DNA of 64,000 bases from Eriocheir sinensis (lineage: Eukaryota > Arthropoda > Malacostraca > Decapoda > Varunidae), in NCBI RefSeq assembly GCF_024679095.1, contig NC_066577.1, positions 2,019,471-2,083,470 on the forward strand, written 5' to 3'. The stretch's first letter is position 1; each line of letters begins with the position of its first letter. Shown one piece after another: positions 1 through 10,485 of the stretch. The notes under the pieces are model-generated. The model did not search any database and was not told the DNA's origin. It saw only the letters and a program-made list of their open reading frames with translations. Made by a program: the position numbers and the translations under genes.

Positions 1-263
1 GCTCGTAAACCACCCAACCACGCCTCAGCTCGTAAACCACCCAACCACGCCTCAGCTCGTAAACCACCCAACCACGGCCTCTTCAACCACGCCTCAGCTC
101 ATAAACCACCCAACCACGGCCTCTTCAACCACGCCTCAGCTCGTAAACCACCCAACCACGGCCTCTTCAACCACGCCTCAGCTCGTAAACCACCCAACCA
201 CGGCCTCTTCAACCACGCCTCAGCTCGTAAACCACCCAACCACGGCCTCTTCAACCACGCCTC
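1..263. repeat. 27/42-bp minisatellite
   Basis: Tandem array running off the left edge of the window. The first two units are 27 bp, and from about position 55 the unit is 42 bp because a 15-bp block (ggcctcttcaaccac-like) has been added. Units are almost identical. Because both lengths are multiples of three, the minus strand stays open as a repetitive ORF (99-395), which is not a gene. Confidence 0.95.
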
Positions 264-955
264 GTCAACAACGCTGCTCCAGTTACCGGCCCTGGCATCC
301 CCCCCCCCCTGCTGGCACCTCAATCGCCCCAGTGCCCTCCTCCATCCTGCACCAGTCAGCACTTCAACACAGATAAGCATCCAAATGTTCCCCAATCTCC
401 CTGATAGTTAGTTAGGTTCAATAATATGCCGTTATGTATGTATTCATTTAAAATTGTCACTCCGCTAACCGGCCAGGGGCTGTAACTATATTTATACATA
501 AGAAAAGTTATTAAGTTGCTGTAAGTGGTTTAATTTCAAGCCTGTCAACCTGCCATTTGGGCATTACTGAACACACCCCCACACACGCACGTTATCACCA
601 CCTCCCCCTTAACTAAACATTGTCTCAGAGTGGTTCACACGGGAATCCACCCACCTTCCAGCATTACCGCGCTAAAACCCAGAACGAGTGTTCACTTGTC
701 TTGAGGCTTGTCTCAACATCATTGACAACCGCTCGGAAATAGCCAGACGACCACCCGGCTACCACATTACCATCTAAACAGTGGCCGTCAGGAGGAATGT
801 AGCGTTGGCTTAAAAAAAAAGACGTTACACATTCATGAACTTTTCACTGAAAAATACCTTCTTGGCGTAACTGTGCACAGCACTCTTCTAAGGTTATGCA
901 ACAGTAACATGAGCCAGTGCTGCACAGTACTGTACAGGGGAGGGCAAGTCTGGGG
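264..955. other. non-coding stretch, nothing recognised
   Basis: There is a C13 run near 300 and a mixed-composition sequence with no coherent ORF, no tRNA or SINE promoter boxes and no recognisable transposon end. A short A9 run lies near 812. Confidence 0.6.
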
Positions 956-2335
956 CATCTTCAACACAAGATGGCCAGAAACTTATGGCATGAATTAAAC
1001 AAGAGAGACCTCCCTTTGTTAGATCATAAGTCTCATTACTGAGGAAGCATATATGACTCTTCTGAGTCAAGACGTGTGGTAACTGTTCGGGGTTTTGTTA
1101 GGTTAGGTTAAGTAGAGAGAATTTTCAAACACATGATAGGCGGCAAATTATGGCATAAATTAACAAAGGATGAACTCATTATGCTATACAGAAAGTCTCA
1201 TTACTGTGGAAGCATATATGTTTTTTCTGAGTCAAGACGTGTGGTAACTGTTTGGGGTTTTGTTAGGTTGGTTAAGTTTAGGAAACTTTTAAGCACATGA
1301 TATACACAAAGCTATAGCATAAATCAACACCTCACCTTGTTATATTGAAAGTCTTATGAAGGAAGCATATATGTTTTTTCTGAGTCAAGACGTGTGGTAA
1401 CTGTTTGGGGTTTTGTTGGGTTGGTTAAGTTTAGGAAACTTTTAAGCACATGATATCCACAAAGCTATAGCATAAATCAACAAAGAAAGCCTTCACTTTG
1501 TTGTGTAGAAAGCCTCCTTAGTAAGGAAGCATAGATGAGTTTTTCTGAGTCAAGATGTACAGTATAACTTTTGTGGTTTTGCTAGGTCAGATCAAGTTTA
1601 TGGCAGCTTCAAACACATGACAGCCAACAACTTGTAGCATAAATCACAAGGAAAGACCTCACCTTGTTATATTGAAAGTCTTATGAAGGAAGCATATATG
1701 ATTTTTCTGAGGACAGACATGTAATAACTGTTCAAAGTTTTGTTAGGTTAGGTCAGGTTTAGGGCATCTTAGAGCACATGATGGGCTTATGGCATAGAGT
1801 AACACAGATGACCTCACTCACTCAGATAATCACGTCTCATTCGTAAGGAGGCATATATGATTTTTCAGAGTATAACTGAATTTGTGGTAACAGTTTGTGG
1901 TTTTGTTAGGTTAGGTTATTGTTAGGGCATCTTCAAGCACATGATGGGCTTATGGCATAGAGTAACACAGAATGACCTCACTCACTCAGATAATCACGTC
2001 TCATTCGTAAGGAAGCATATACGATTTTTTAGAGTAACTTTGTGGTAACAGTTTGTGGTTTTGTTAGGTTAGGTTATTGTTAGGGCATCTTCTAACACAT
2101 GAGCTAGAAAACTATGGTATAAATCAACAAGGAATGACCTCACTTTGTTGTATAGAAAGTCTCATTAGTAAGGAAGCATAGATGAATTTTCTTAGTCAAG
2201 ACCTATAGTAACTGTTTGGGGTTTGTTAGGTTAAGTTTAGGGTACCTTCAAACACATGATAGCCAGCACCTTATGGTATAAATCAACAAAGAAGGCCTTC
2301 ACTTTGATGCATAGAAAGTCTCATTAGTAGGGATT
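956..2335. repeat. ~160-bp divergent satellite with TTAGG-like motifs
   Basis: About eight diverged copies. The marker ggaagcatatatg recurs at 1043, 1208, 1361, 1524, 1688, 1847, 2011 and 2172, that is every 153-165 bp. Each unit also carries a block gtcaagacgtgtggtaactg followed by gttttgttaggttaggtt or a decayed form. GTTAGGTTAGG is two units of the arthropod telomeric pentamer TTAGG. Units end at the junction with the 50/56-bp minisatellite. Confidence 0.9.
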
Positions 2336-2340
2336 CAATG

Positions 2341-3005
2341 GACAGTATGAAGATGCTGGTTAACTCTTGCATAAGGGACAGCACAGGGATGAAGGAATGA
2401 AGATGCTGGTTAACTCTTGCATAAGGGACAGCACAGGGATGGAGGAATGAAGATGCTGGTTAACTCTTGCATAAGGGACAGCACAGGGATGAAGGAATGA
2501 AGATGCTGGTTAACTCTTGCATAAGGGATTTGGACAGCACAGGGATGAAGGAATGAAGATGCTGGTTAACTCTTGCATAAGGGATTTGGACAGCACAGGG
2601 ATGGAGGAATGAAGATGCTGGTTAACTCTTGCATAAGGGATTTGGACAGCACAGGGATGGAGGAATGAAGATGCTGGTTACCTCTTGCATAAGGGATTTG
2701 GACAGCACAGGGACGAAGGAATGAAGATGCTGGTTAACTCTTGCATAAGGGATTTGGACAGCACAGGGATGAAGGAATGAAGATGCTGGTTAACTCTTGC
2801 ATAAGGGATTTGGACAGCACAGGGATGAAGGAATGAAGATGCTGGTTAACTCTTGCATAAGGGACAGCACAGGGATGAAGGAATGAAGATGCTGGTTAAC
2901 TCTTGCATAAGGGATTTGGACAGCACAGGGATGAAGGAATGAAGATGCTGGTTAACTCTTGCATAAGGGACAGCACAGGGATGAAGGAATGAAGATGCTG
3001 GTTAA
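2341..3005. repeat. 50/56-bp minisatellite, array 1
   Basis: Head-to-tail units of 56 bp or, where six bases (atttgg) are missing, 50 bp. Each unit holds agatgctggttaactcttgc and acagcacagggatgaagg. The unit matches, with few mismatches, 27418-27470 inside a LINE-A copy, antisense to that element's C-terminal coding region. The array is interrupted at its TTAA (3002-3005) by the piggyBac-like element and resumes at 4260. Confidence 0.95.
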
Positions 3006-4259
3006 CCCTAGAACAGTATCGCTGGGCCCGGGCAGACCCAAGCTGTCTCTACTTTTTGATATTCAAGCTCTTTTATCAAAGTGGTAGCCACATGCGAGTT
3101 GTGGGTCTGGTTGAAGCCATTTGACACTCAGAGCTTGATGAAGGGATATGCCATCTTCACCGTGCACGCTCCTGACACAAGGTAGGAGGTAGTGTGGGTC
3201 CGGTCGGACCCACAGATTCCAACCATGTGATTCTTACTCATGACACTCCATACAGAAAAAGTCATTATTATAGTACATGGAAATATGAGACGTAGAGGCA
3301 CTAATTCAAGTTTGTGTGTTTAGTAGGCTATTAGTCTTTCTTCAAAGTGTTGTTATCATCTACATATCTGTAAGTATTATATTTTGTTTAGTTTTAGACA
3401 GAGGAAATGTCGAGAAAAACGATAACGTGTCACACTGTACTGAGCAAAAGCCATCGCACAGATCTTAGCAGAGGACACCATCAGTTTATGTGATGATGTC
3501 ACTATCAAACAATTTATTGTGAAAGTGAAGATACTGCCAGCCAAGCTGAGATCACATCCATAGTGCCCACACCTGCCAGATGCCCTGCTGATAAGGCCCC
3601 TGCTGACTGCCGTGGCAATGTGCCAAAAGTTGTAGTTGGCATCGACGCACCATGAATGTTACTGTGACACCACAGGAACACCCCAAGACTCACTACAGGA
3701 AAAGATAACACATCACCTGTTGCCGGCCCTTTAGGCTTCTCCACGGCACCTCGCCATTCCAAACGCAAATTGATCTTTATAATGAAGCATTTTCTTCATG
3801 AATATAGATATTCTCTCAAAATACAAACTATTATGCAAATATACGTGTTACATGTATGCATGTGACTTTATAAATATAGAATGTCCTAAATTAGAGGTAG
3901 AATACTTGGCCACATTCATTTGTTCCAGGCACGTCACTTTTTCTGATGCAGAAGGACTTGCCATTGTTCTTCATGAAGGCCATCCAGCCAAGAAAGAGGA
4001 ATTTTACTTACAATTTATTTTCCTGTCATATGCGTTACCTATTATTTTTTTACATTTTTTTATTAATTTACTCACAAAAAATAGGTGTAGAGATAAACTT
4101 TAATTTAAATACTGTGATTGTATTCAGGAATGTCTATTTTTAGAGATTTGTAGCTTTGGAGGTCAAGAAATACGATTTTTGTATTTTTTTCAATATATTC
4201 TACAGTGGGGACCCACGTTACTCTCTGTGTTAGTCAAATTAAGCGTTACAGTTCTACAG
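3006..4259. mobile_element. piggyBac-like element with TTAA target duplication
   Basis: The 1,254-bp insert is flanked by TTAA on both sides (3002-3005 and 4260-4263). Removing it restores a normal minisatellite unit (gctggTTAActc). The left end begins CCCTAGAACAGTATCGC and the right end read inwards begins CTGTAGAACTGTAACGC, an inverted repeat with about 14 of 18 matches. Subterminal GGGTC/GACCC motifs lie near both ends, and a palindrome GGGTCCG-GTC-GGACCCA sits near 3197. CCC ends and TTAA insertion are hallmarks of the piggyBac superfamily. No full transposase is present. Short ORFs at 3514-3768 (-) and 3798-4103 (+) are not recognisable, so this is a non-autonomous or heavily eroded copy. 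Confidence 0.8.
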
Positions 4260-4497
4260 TTAACTCTGGCATAAGGGATTTGGACAGCACAGGGATGAAG
4301 GAATGAAGATGCTGCTCAACTTTTGCATAAGGGATTTGGACAGCACAGGGATGAAGGAATGAAGATGCTGCTCAACTTTTGCATAAGGGATTTGGACAGC
4401 ACAGGGATGAAGGAATGAAGATGCTGCTCAACTTTTGCATAAGGGATTTGGACACCACAGGGATGAAGGAATGAAGATCATGGTTAACTATTGCATA
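4260..4497. repeat. 50/56-bp minisatellite, array 2
   Basis: About four 56-bp units continuing the array after the piggyBac-like insert. The first unit begins at the shared TTAA. The later units carry a local variant (gctgctcaacttttgc instead of gctggttaactcttgc), so this block was amplified locally from one mutated unit. Confidence 0.93.
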
Positions 4498-4976
4498 AAC
4501 CCCCTAAACCTATCAACAGTGGTGTTCCACAGGGCTCTGTCCGATCACCCACTCTCTTCCTGTTATTCATCAATGATCTTCTTTCCATAACAAACTGTCC
4601 TGTCCACTCATACGCTGATGACTCAACTCTGCATTATTCAACTTCTTTCAACAGAAGACCATCACAACAGGTAGTACATGACTCCAGACTGGAGGCTGCA
4701 GAACGCTTAACCTCAGACCTTGCTATCATATCCGATTGGGGCAGAAGGAACCTTGTGTCCTTCAATGCCTCAAAAACTCAATTTCTCCACCTATCAACTC
4801 GACACAATCTTCCAAACACCTATCCCCTATTCTTCGACAACACTCAGCTGTCACCTTCTTCAACACTAAACATCCTCGGTCTATCCTTAACTCAAAATCT
4901 TCACTGGAAACTTCACATCTACTCTCTCACTAAATCAGCTTCCTTGAGGTTGGGCATTCTGTATCGTCTCCGCCAG
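4498..4976 (+). pseudogene. LINE-A reverse transcriptase fragment (5' and 3' truncated)
   Basis: An open frame of about 160 residues encoding the central palm of a Jockey-type reverse transcriptase. SGVPQGSV opens the block, followed by PTLFLLFINDLL, the catalytic box SYADDSTLH, and a thumb region ending at the residues YRLRQ. It is close to the LINE-A copy at 19001-20490. Both ends are abrupt and lie inside the 50/56-bp minisatellite: the left junction follows ttgcataaa and the right junction follows cgccag. It has no start, EN domain or tail, so it is a fragment. Its coding strand is opposite to the strand on which the minisatellite would be coding. Confidence 0.88.
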
Positions 4977-5697
4977 GGATGAAGGAATGAAGATGCTGGT
5001 TAACTCTTGCATAAGGGATTTGGACAGCACAAGGATGAAGGAATGAAGATGCTGGTTAACTCTTGCATAAGGGATTTGGACAGCACAGAGATGAAGGAAT
5101 GAAGATGCTGGTTAACTGTTGCATAAAGGATTTGGACAGCACAGGAATGAAGGAATGAAGATGCTGGTTAACTCTTGCATAAGGGATTTGGACAGCACAG
5201 AGATGAAGGAATGAAGATGCTGGTTAACTGTTGCATAAAGGATTTGGACAGCACAGGAATGAAGGAATGAAGATGCTGATTAACTCTTGCATAAGGGATT
5301 TGGACAGCACAGGGATGAAAGAATGAAGATGCTGGTTAACTCTTGCATAAGGGATTTGGACAGCACAGGGATGAAGGAATGAAGATACTGGTTAACTCTT
5401 GCATAAGAGATTTGGACAGCACAGGGATGAAGGAATGAAGATGCTGCTTAACTCTTGCATAAGGGATTTGGACAGCACAGGGATGAAGGAATGAAGATGC
5501 TGGTTAACTCTGGCATAAGGGATTTGGACAGCACAGGGATGAAAGAGTGAAGATGCTGGTTAACTCTGGCATAAGGGATTTGGACAGCACAGGGAGGAAG
5601 GAATGAAGATGCTGGTTAACTCTTGCATAAAGGATTTGGACAGCACAGGGATGAAGAAGCTGGTTAACTCTTGCATAAGGGATTTGGACAGCACAGG
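4977..5697. repeat. 50/56-bp minisatellite, array 3
   Basis: About thirteen 56-bp units, the third block of the same array. One variant (gatgaaagagtgaagatgctgg near 5538) matches the LINE-A copy at 27415-27433 even better than the consensus does. Minus-strand ORFs here contain repeated PYARVNQHLHSF-like words, which is the LINE-A C-terminal protein sequence. Confidence 0.95.
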
Positions 5698-5905
5698 GCC
5701 CAAGACCCACACCCACCTTGAGTCCCGTGCGTCGCCCCGCGGGGGAGGGGGTCCCTGGGGCTCCCCGAAGTGGTGTTCACCCCGCTGGTCCAGGAAATGG
5801 GTGCGCGGGTCACGGGCAAACCTGGGAAAGGAAGATCTGTTAGAGTTGTTTGTGGAAATAAGGGAAAATATAAACCAATGGAAGAAAGATGAAAGCAAAA
5901 CACAA
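5698..5905 (+). CDS. possible exon ending in a GTAAGT donor
   Basis: An open stretch without tandem structure lies between two repeat arrays. The plus frame covering it (in a longer ORF 5603-5953) ends with an acidic/basic helix-like segment containing ELFVEIRENINQWKKDES. It is followed at 5906 by a consensus splice donor, acaa|gtaagt, with a pyrimidine-rich tract (ttctcttctctgttcctcag) ending in AG just downstream. I see no convincing acceptor on the left, since the frame runs back into the minisatellite. I do not recognise the protein. It could equally be unselected sequence. Confidence 0.2.
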
Positions 5906-5947
5906 GTAAGTTTCTCTTCTCTGTTCCTCAGTGAGTTTTTGGCAAAG

Positions 5948-6378
5948 ACCTGAAGAAACGTGTCTGTCTGGTGTGCTCCTTGGTGTGGAGGACAACTCTG
6001 TGGAAGGAGGACAAGAAATGTGTGTGTCTGGTGTGCTCCTTGGTGTGGAGGACAACTCTGTGGAAGGAGGACAAGAAATGTGTGTGTCTGGTGTGCTCCT
6101 TGGTGTGGAGGACAACTCTGTGGAAGGAGGACAAGAAATGTGCCTGTCTGGTGTGCTCCTTGGTGTGGAGGACAACTCTGTGGAAGGAGGACAAGAAATG
6201 TGTGTGTCTGGTGTGCTCCTTGGTGTGGAGGACAACTCTGTGGAAGGAGGACAAGAAATGTGTGTGTCTGGTGTGCTCCTTGCTGCGGAGGACAACTCTG
6301 TGGAAGGAGGACAAGAAATGTGTGTGTCTGGTGTGCTCCTTGGTGTGGAGGACAACTCTGTGGAAGGAGGATCAAAAA
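5948..6378. repeat. 60-bp tandem repeat, seven copies, open in many frames
   Basis: Seven nearly identical 60-bp units in register with the line breaks (for example 6001-6060 and 6061-6120). Differences are few: one copy has tgcctgtctg and another tgctgcggag. Because 60 is a multiple of three, most frames on both strands are open and each reads as a 20-residue repeat. One plus frame contains a repeated CVCLVC, a Cys-x2-Cys pair but without the histidines of a zinc finger. There is no evidence that any frame is translated. Confidence 0.93.
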
Positions 6379-6777
6379 TAAGTGTTTCAATTCAATTAAA
6401 TTTAATGTTATTGAACTGTATCCACTGATGAATTATCTTCACATTACCTTGGAATTGCACAAAACATTTATTTCAATAGTTAAATCCTAGTGTGTGTACT
6501 CACCCGGCCACTGGCCACCAATACAAGGCTTGACAAACACCACTGGAGTGTTCCTGGTGTGCACGCCTTGCCCAGCTACATATTCTGCCTTCCTTTCCCT
6601 CGGGGCAGCAAACCTAACAAGCTCCGTCCATCACAGCTCCCAGGCCGGCAGTCTGCACCAGTGGTCTCTGCTGGGCCGGGTTTCTTGTGGAGCGCAGGGA
6701 GACGTGACAAACCTTCACACAGCGTCTCCTTGATAATCCTGGTGATGGTCTGTTGTGGCGGCCCCAGTCACCGCTGC
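6379..6777. other. unassigned flank of the zinc-finger locus
   Basis: AT-rich to about 6490, then mixed sequence with CCTG/CAGG-rich words. The plus-strand ORFs 6490-6978 and 6494-6733 match no family I recognise and run into the 89-bp repeat. On the minus strand this would be downstream of the zinc-finger gene. No clear polyadenylation signal can be tied to it. Confidence 0.4.
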
Positions 6778-7134
6778 TGCACTGTGCCGGGGCAAGGTGA
6801 CAGAGTTGTCACCACTCTGGCTCGGGGCAGACGGCACTGTTCACTGTGGTGCAGCTTGTTGGCTGCTGCACTGTGCCGGGGCAAGGTGACAGAGTTGTCA
6901 CCACTCTGGCTCGGGGCAGACGGCACTGTTCACTGTGGTGCAGCTTGTTGGCTGCTGCACTGTGCCGGGGCAAGGTGACAGAGTTGTCACCACTCTGGCT
7001 CGGGGCAGACGGCACTGTTCACTGTGGTGCTGCTTGTTGGCTGCTGCACTGTGCCGGGGCAAGGCGACAGAGTTGTCACCACTCTGGCTCGGGGCAGACG
7101 GCACTGTTCACTGTGGTGCAGCTTGTTGGTGCAT
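6778..7134. repeat. 89-bp tandem repeat, four copies
   Basis: The word actgtgccgg recurs at 6781, 6870, 6959 and 7048, an exact 89-bp period. Copies differ at one or two positions (aaggtgac versus aaggcgac, gcagc versus ctgc). The array lies directly downstream, on the minus strand, of the zinc-finger stop codon at 7236, so it would form part of a 3' UTR if that gene is transcribed. Confidence 0.95.
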
Positions 7135-7235
7135 CTCTCAGCAGTCAGCCACAACATGGTGCCAGTCCTCTCCAGGTGGTGTTGATGACTGGTTCCCCGT
7201 CACTGAGGTCCCACACAGCAGCACAGCACGGCACC

Positions 7236-8151
7236 TCAGAAGTGGGTCTTCATGTGCTGGGCAATGTCCCCCTTCATCTTGAAGTGCTTCCCACACACGT
7301 CACACTTGAACTCTCTCAGGCCAGAGTGTCTGAAGGAGTGACGCTCCAGGGTTTGCTTCTCTCTGAACCTTTCTCCTCATTCCAGACACTCATGAGGCCT
7401 TTCACCAGTGTGTGTGTAAGTGTGTACCTCGAGATGGCTCTTCCTGATGAATGTGTCACCACAAACCTCACACTCATGAGGCCTTTCACCAGTGTGTGTG
7501 TAAGTGTGTACCTCGAGATGGCTCTTCCTGATGAATGTGTCACCACAAACCTCACACTCATGAGGCCTTTTGCCAGTGTGTGTAAGGGTGTGTGTGTTGA
7601 GGTGACCCTTCCTACTGAACCTTTTGCCACACTCTTGGCATTCATGAGGTCTTTCACCAGTGTGTGTAAGGGTGTGTCTTTTGAGGTTACCCTTGCAACT
7701 GAACCTTTTGCCCCATTCTTGGCATTCATGGGGTCCTTCAGCAGAGTGTGTGGGTGTATTTGCTGAGGTCATCCTTCCCAGGGAGTCTTTCCCCACACGC
7801 TGGCCACTCATGGTTTCCCTCACCAGTGTGTGCAAGGCTGTGTCTGCTGAACTTGCTCCCAGTCTCAAATCTTGTCACACCCAAACTTTCCCTTTCCTTT
7901 GTGGCCGAAGGTGCCAGCAGCAAGGTGGTGGTGGTGGTGGTGGTGATACAGTTGCTGTTGTTGTTGTCAGTGGTGGTGGTGGTGGTGGTGATATAGTTGC
8001 TGTTGTTGGTGGTGGTTATGCTGTTGTTGTTGTTGCCGTTGTTGTTGTTGGTGGTGGTTGTGTTCTTCTGGTCCTCACAGCAGTGGCAGTGTTCCTGCTG
8101 GTCCCGCCACTCAGGCTGCTGCCCGGCCTTGCAGCCTCCCCTGCCCACCAC
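7236..8151 (-). pseudogene. C2H2 zinc-finger protein, frameshifted and nonsense-mutated
   Basis: Reading on the minus strand from about 8151, an Asn/Thr-rich tract (from CAC/GTT trinucleotide repeats at 7921-8060) leads into tandem C2H2 fingers joined by TGERP-type linkers. Seven finger positions are visible. Finger 1 (HEWPACGERL) has lost a cysteine. Finger 2 (CQEWGKRF) has the second Cys replaced by Trp. Finger 3 is intact. Fingers 4 and 5 are identical and come from an 84-bp tandem duplication around 7386-7553. Finger 6 has its second Cys replaced by TGA (7377-7379). Finger 7 (CDVCGKHF) is intact and followed by stop TGA at 7236-7238. A single-base deletion near 7738-7745 shifts frame between fingers 1 and 2. 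Such proteins normally bind DNA in the nucleus. With one frameshift, one nonsense codon and two lost cysteines, decay is more likely than sequencing error, though both are possible. Confidence 0.82.
7921..8060. repeat. GGT/GTT trinucleotide tract within the zinc-finger locus
   Basis: Runs of ggt and gtt with interruptions. On the minus strand they encode runs of Thr and Asn just upstream of the finger array, a layout common in arthropod C2H2 proteins. Confidence 0.85.
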
Positions 8152-8949
8152 TCCTGGGGTGAGGGTCTTGCAGGAACCTCAGGGAAGCTGCAGCGGGCGG
8201 CAAGGTTCCCCCGACGCCACACTCAGGGACCAAGCGGCAGGCGAGGCGAGGGATGCACCAAGGGGTCCTGAGGTCAGCGGCAGCGTGGATGCAGCGAGCG
8301 CTGAGCACAGCGTCCGCCTCAGACCCTCACTTGAGCAGCTGTCTCCTGGCGCTGTGCTCCTCCCAGCATGGCCAACACCACATCCTGGGGTGCAGGAGAT
8401 GGGCTGTTTATGCCACGCCCTCTTCTGTCTAAGTGCCATCAGGTGCTCCAGTACTCTGCCCACTCCTGAGTGAAAAATGGAAAGGATTTAGTGACAGAAG
8501 AGTTTTGACGTTTCCTGCTGTTGGTCCCCAGGGAGGCAGCGAGGCGGCCTGCCCTCGCTGCCCCTCACTGGTGGCTCTGGTTGTTGACGGCAGAGGAGGA
8601 GGAGGAAGGGGGACAATTAGAGGAAGAGGCTGGTGATGATGGAGTGACATGCCAGACAGCCAAGCAGGAAAACAAGCAGGAACACTTCAGTGGCAGTTTT
8701 GTCTTAATGTTTTGATTACCGTCACATAGTAAACCTGCCCCCCTATGCTCGTGGGGGCAGGGCACACGGACCCCCGCCGCTGATCTCTAATACAACTGGA
8801 TTGGTTAACTCCGTGCAAACCTTGAGGCCCTCAGCCGCCATCCTTGAATTCCCCGAGGCCGAGGTGTTGATATAACAATTCCAGCACCAACGCTTGCTGA
8901 GTGGCAGCAGGACGCGCTGAAGCACTTCATTATGAACTTATTGAATGTT
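8152..8949. other. GC-rich unassigned region
   Basis: GC-rich with CpGs between about 8090 and 8340, then a short aggaggagg tract at 8590-8630. If the zinc-finger gene is real, this is its upstream side. None of the ORFs is recognisable and no TATA box or initiator can be singled out. Confidence 0.4.
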
Positions 8950-10485
8950 TCAGCCCCCAACTACTGCCTCCCCTACCTGTGTGAGAAAACACTCCACACC
9001 CGCCTCCACCCCTGCAGCCCCCAACTACTGCCTCCCCTACCTGTGTGAGAAAACACTCCACACCTGCCTCCACCCCTGCAGCCCCCAACTACTGCCTCCC
9101 CTACCTGTGTGAGAAAACACTCCACACCTGCCTCCACCCCTGCAGCCCCCAACTACTGCCTCCCCTACCTGTGTGAAAACACTCCACACCTGCCTCCACC
9201 CCTGCAGCCCCAACTACTGCCTCCCCTACCTGTGAGAAAACACTCCACACCTGCCTCCACCCCTGCAGCCCCCAACTACTGCCTCCCCTACCTGTGTGAG
9301 AAAACACTCCACACCTGCCTCCACCCCTGCAGCCCCCAACTACTGCCTCCCCTTCCTGTGTGAGAAAACACTCCCCCCCCGCCTCCACCCCTGCAGCCCC
9401 CAACCACTGCCTCCCCTTCCTGTGTGAGAAAACACTCCACACCTGCCTCCACCCCTGCAGCCCCCAACTACTGCCTCCCCTTCCTGTGTGAGAAAACACT
9501 CCACACCTGCCTCCACCCCTGCAGCCCCCAACTACTGCCTCCCCTTCCTGTGTGAGAAAACACTCCACACCAGCCTCCCCCTGCAGCCCCCAACTACTGC
9601 CTCCCCTTCCTGTGTGAGAAAACACTCCACACCTGCCTCCACCCCTGCAGCCCCCAACTACTGCCTCCCCTTCCTGTGTGAGAAAACACTCCACACCCGC
9701 CTCCACCCCTGCAGCCCCCAACTACTGCCTCCCCTTCCTGTGTGAGAAAACACTCCACACCTGCCTCCACCCCTGCAGCCCCCAACTACTGCCTCCCCTT
9801 CCTGTGAGAAAACACTCCACGCCCGCCTCCACCCCTGCAGCCCCCAACTACTGCCTCCCCTTCCTGTGTGAGAAAACACTCCACGCCCGCCTCCACCCCT
9901 GCAGCCCCCAACTACTGCCTCCCCTTCCTGTGTGAGAAAACACTCCACGCCTGCCTCCACCCCTGCAGCCCCCAACTACAGCCTCCCCTTCCTTTGTGTG
10001 AAAAAACTACAACCCAGCCTCCACCCCTGCAGCCCCCAACTACTGCCTCCCCTTCCTGTGTGAGAAAACACTCCACACCCGCCTCCACCCCTGCAGCCCC
10101 CAACTACTGCCTCCCCTACCTGTGTGAGAAAACACTCCACCCCCGCCTCCACCCCTGCAGCCCCAACTACTGCCTCCCCTACCTGTGTGAAAACACTCCA
10201 CGCCCGCCTCCACCCCTGCAGCCCCAACTACTGCCTCCCCTACCTGTGTGAGAAAACACCCACGCCTGCCTCCACCCCTGCAGCCCCCAACTACTGCCTC
10301 CCCTTACCTGTGTGAGAAAACACTCCACCCGCCTCCACCCCTGCAGCCCCCAACTACTGCCTCCCCTACCTGTGTGAGAAACACTCCCACCCTGCCTCCA
10401 GCCTCCACCCCTGCAGCCCCCAACTACTGCCTCCCCTACCTGTGTGAGAAAACACTCCACGCCCGCCTCCACCCCTGCAACATTT
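8950..10485. repeat. 64-bp minisatellite, about 24 copies
   Basis: Unit of about 64 bp built from the words caactactgcctcccctac, tgtgtgagaaaacactcc and cctgcctccacccctgcag. Unit variants include cctacc versus ccttcc, cacacctg versus cacgcccg, and small deletions of one or two bases. ORFs on both strands here are by-products of the repeat. Confidence 0.96.

Noticed and set aside
3798..4143. C-terminal zinc-binding part of a piggyBac transposase
   Set aside because: One frame has a DLPLFFMKA stretch at the right place, but the expected cysteines are absent.
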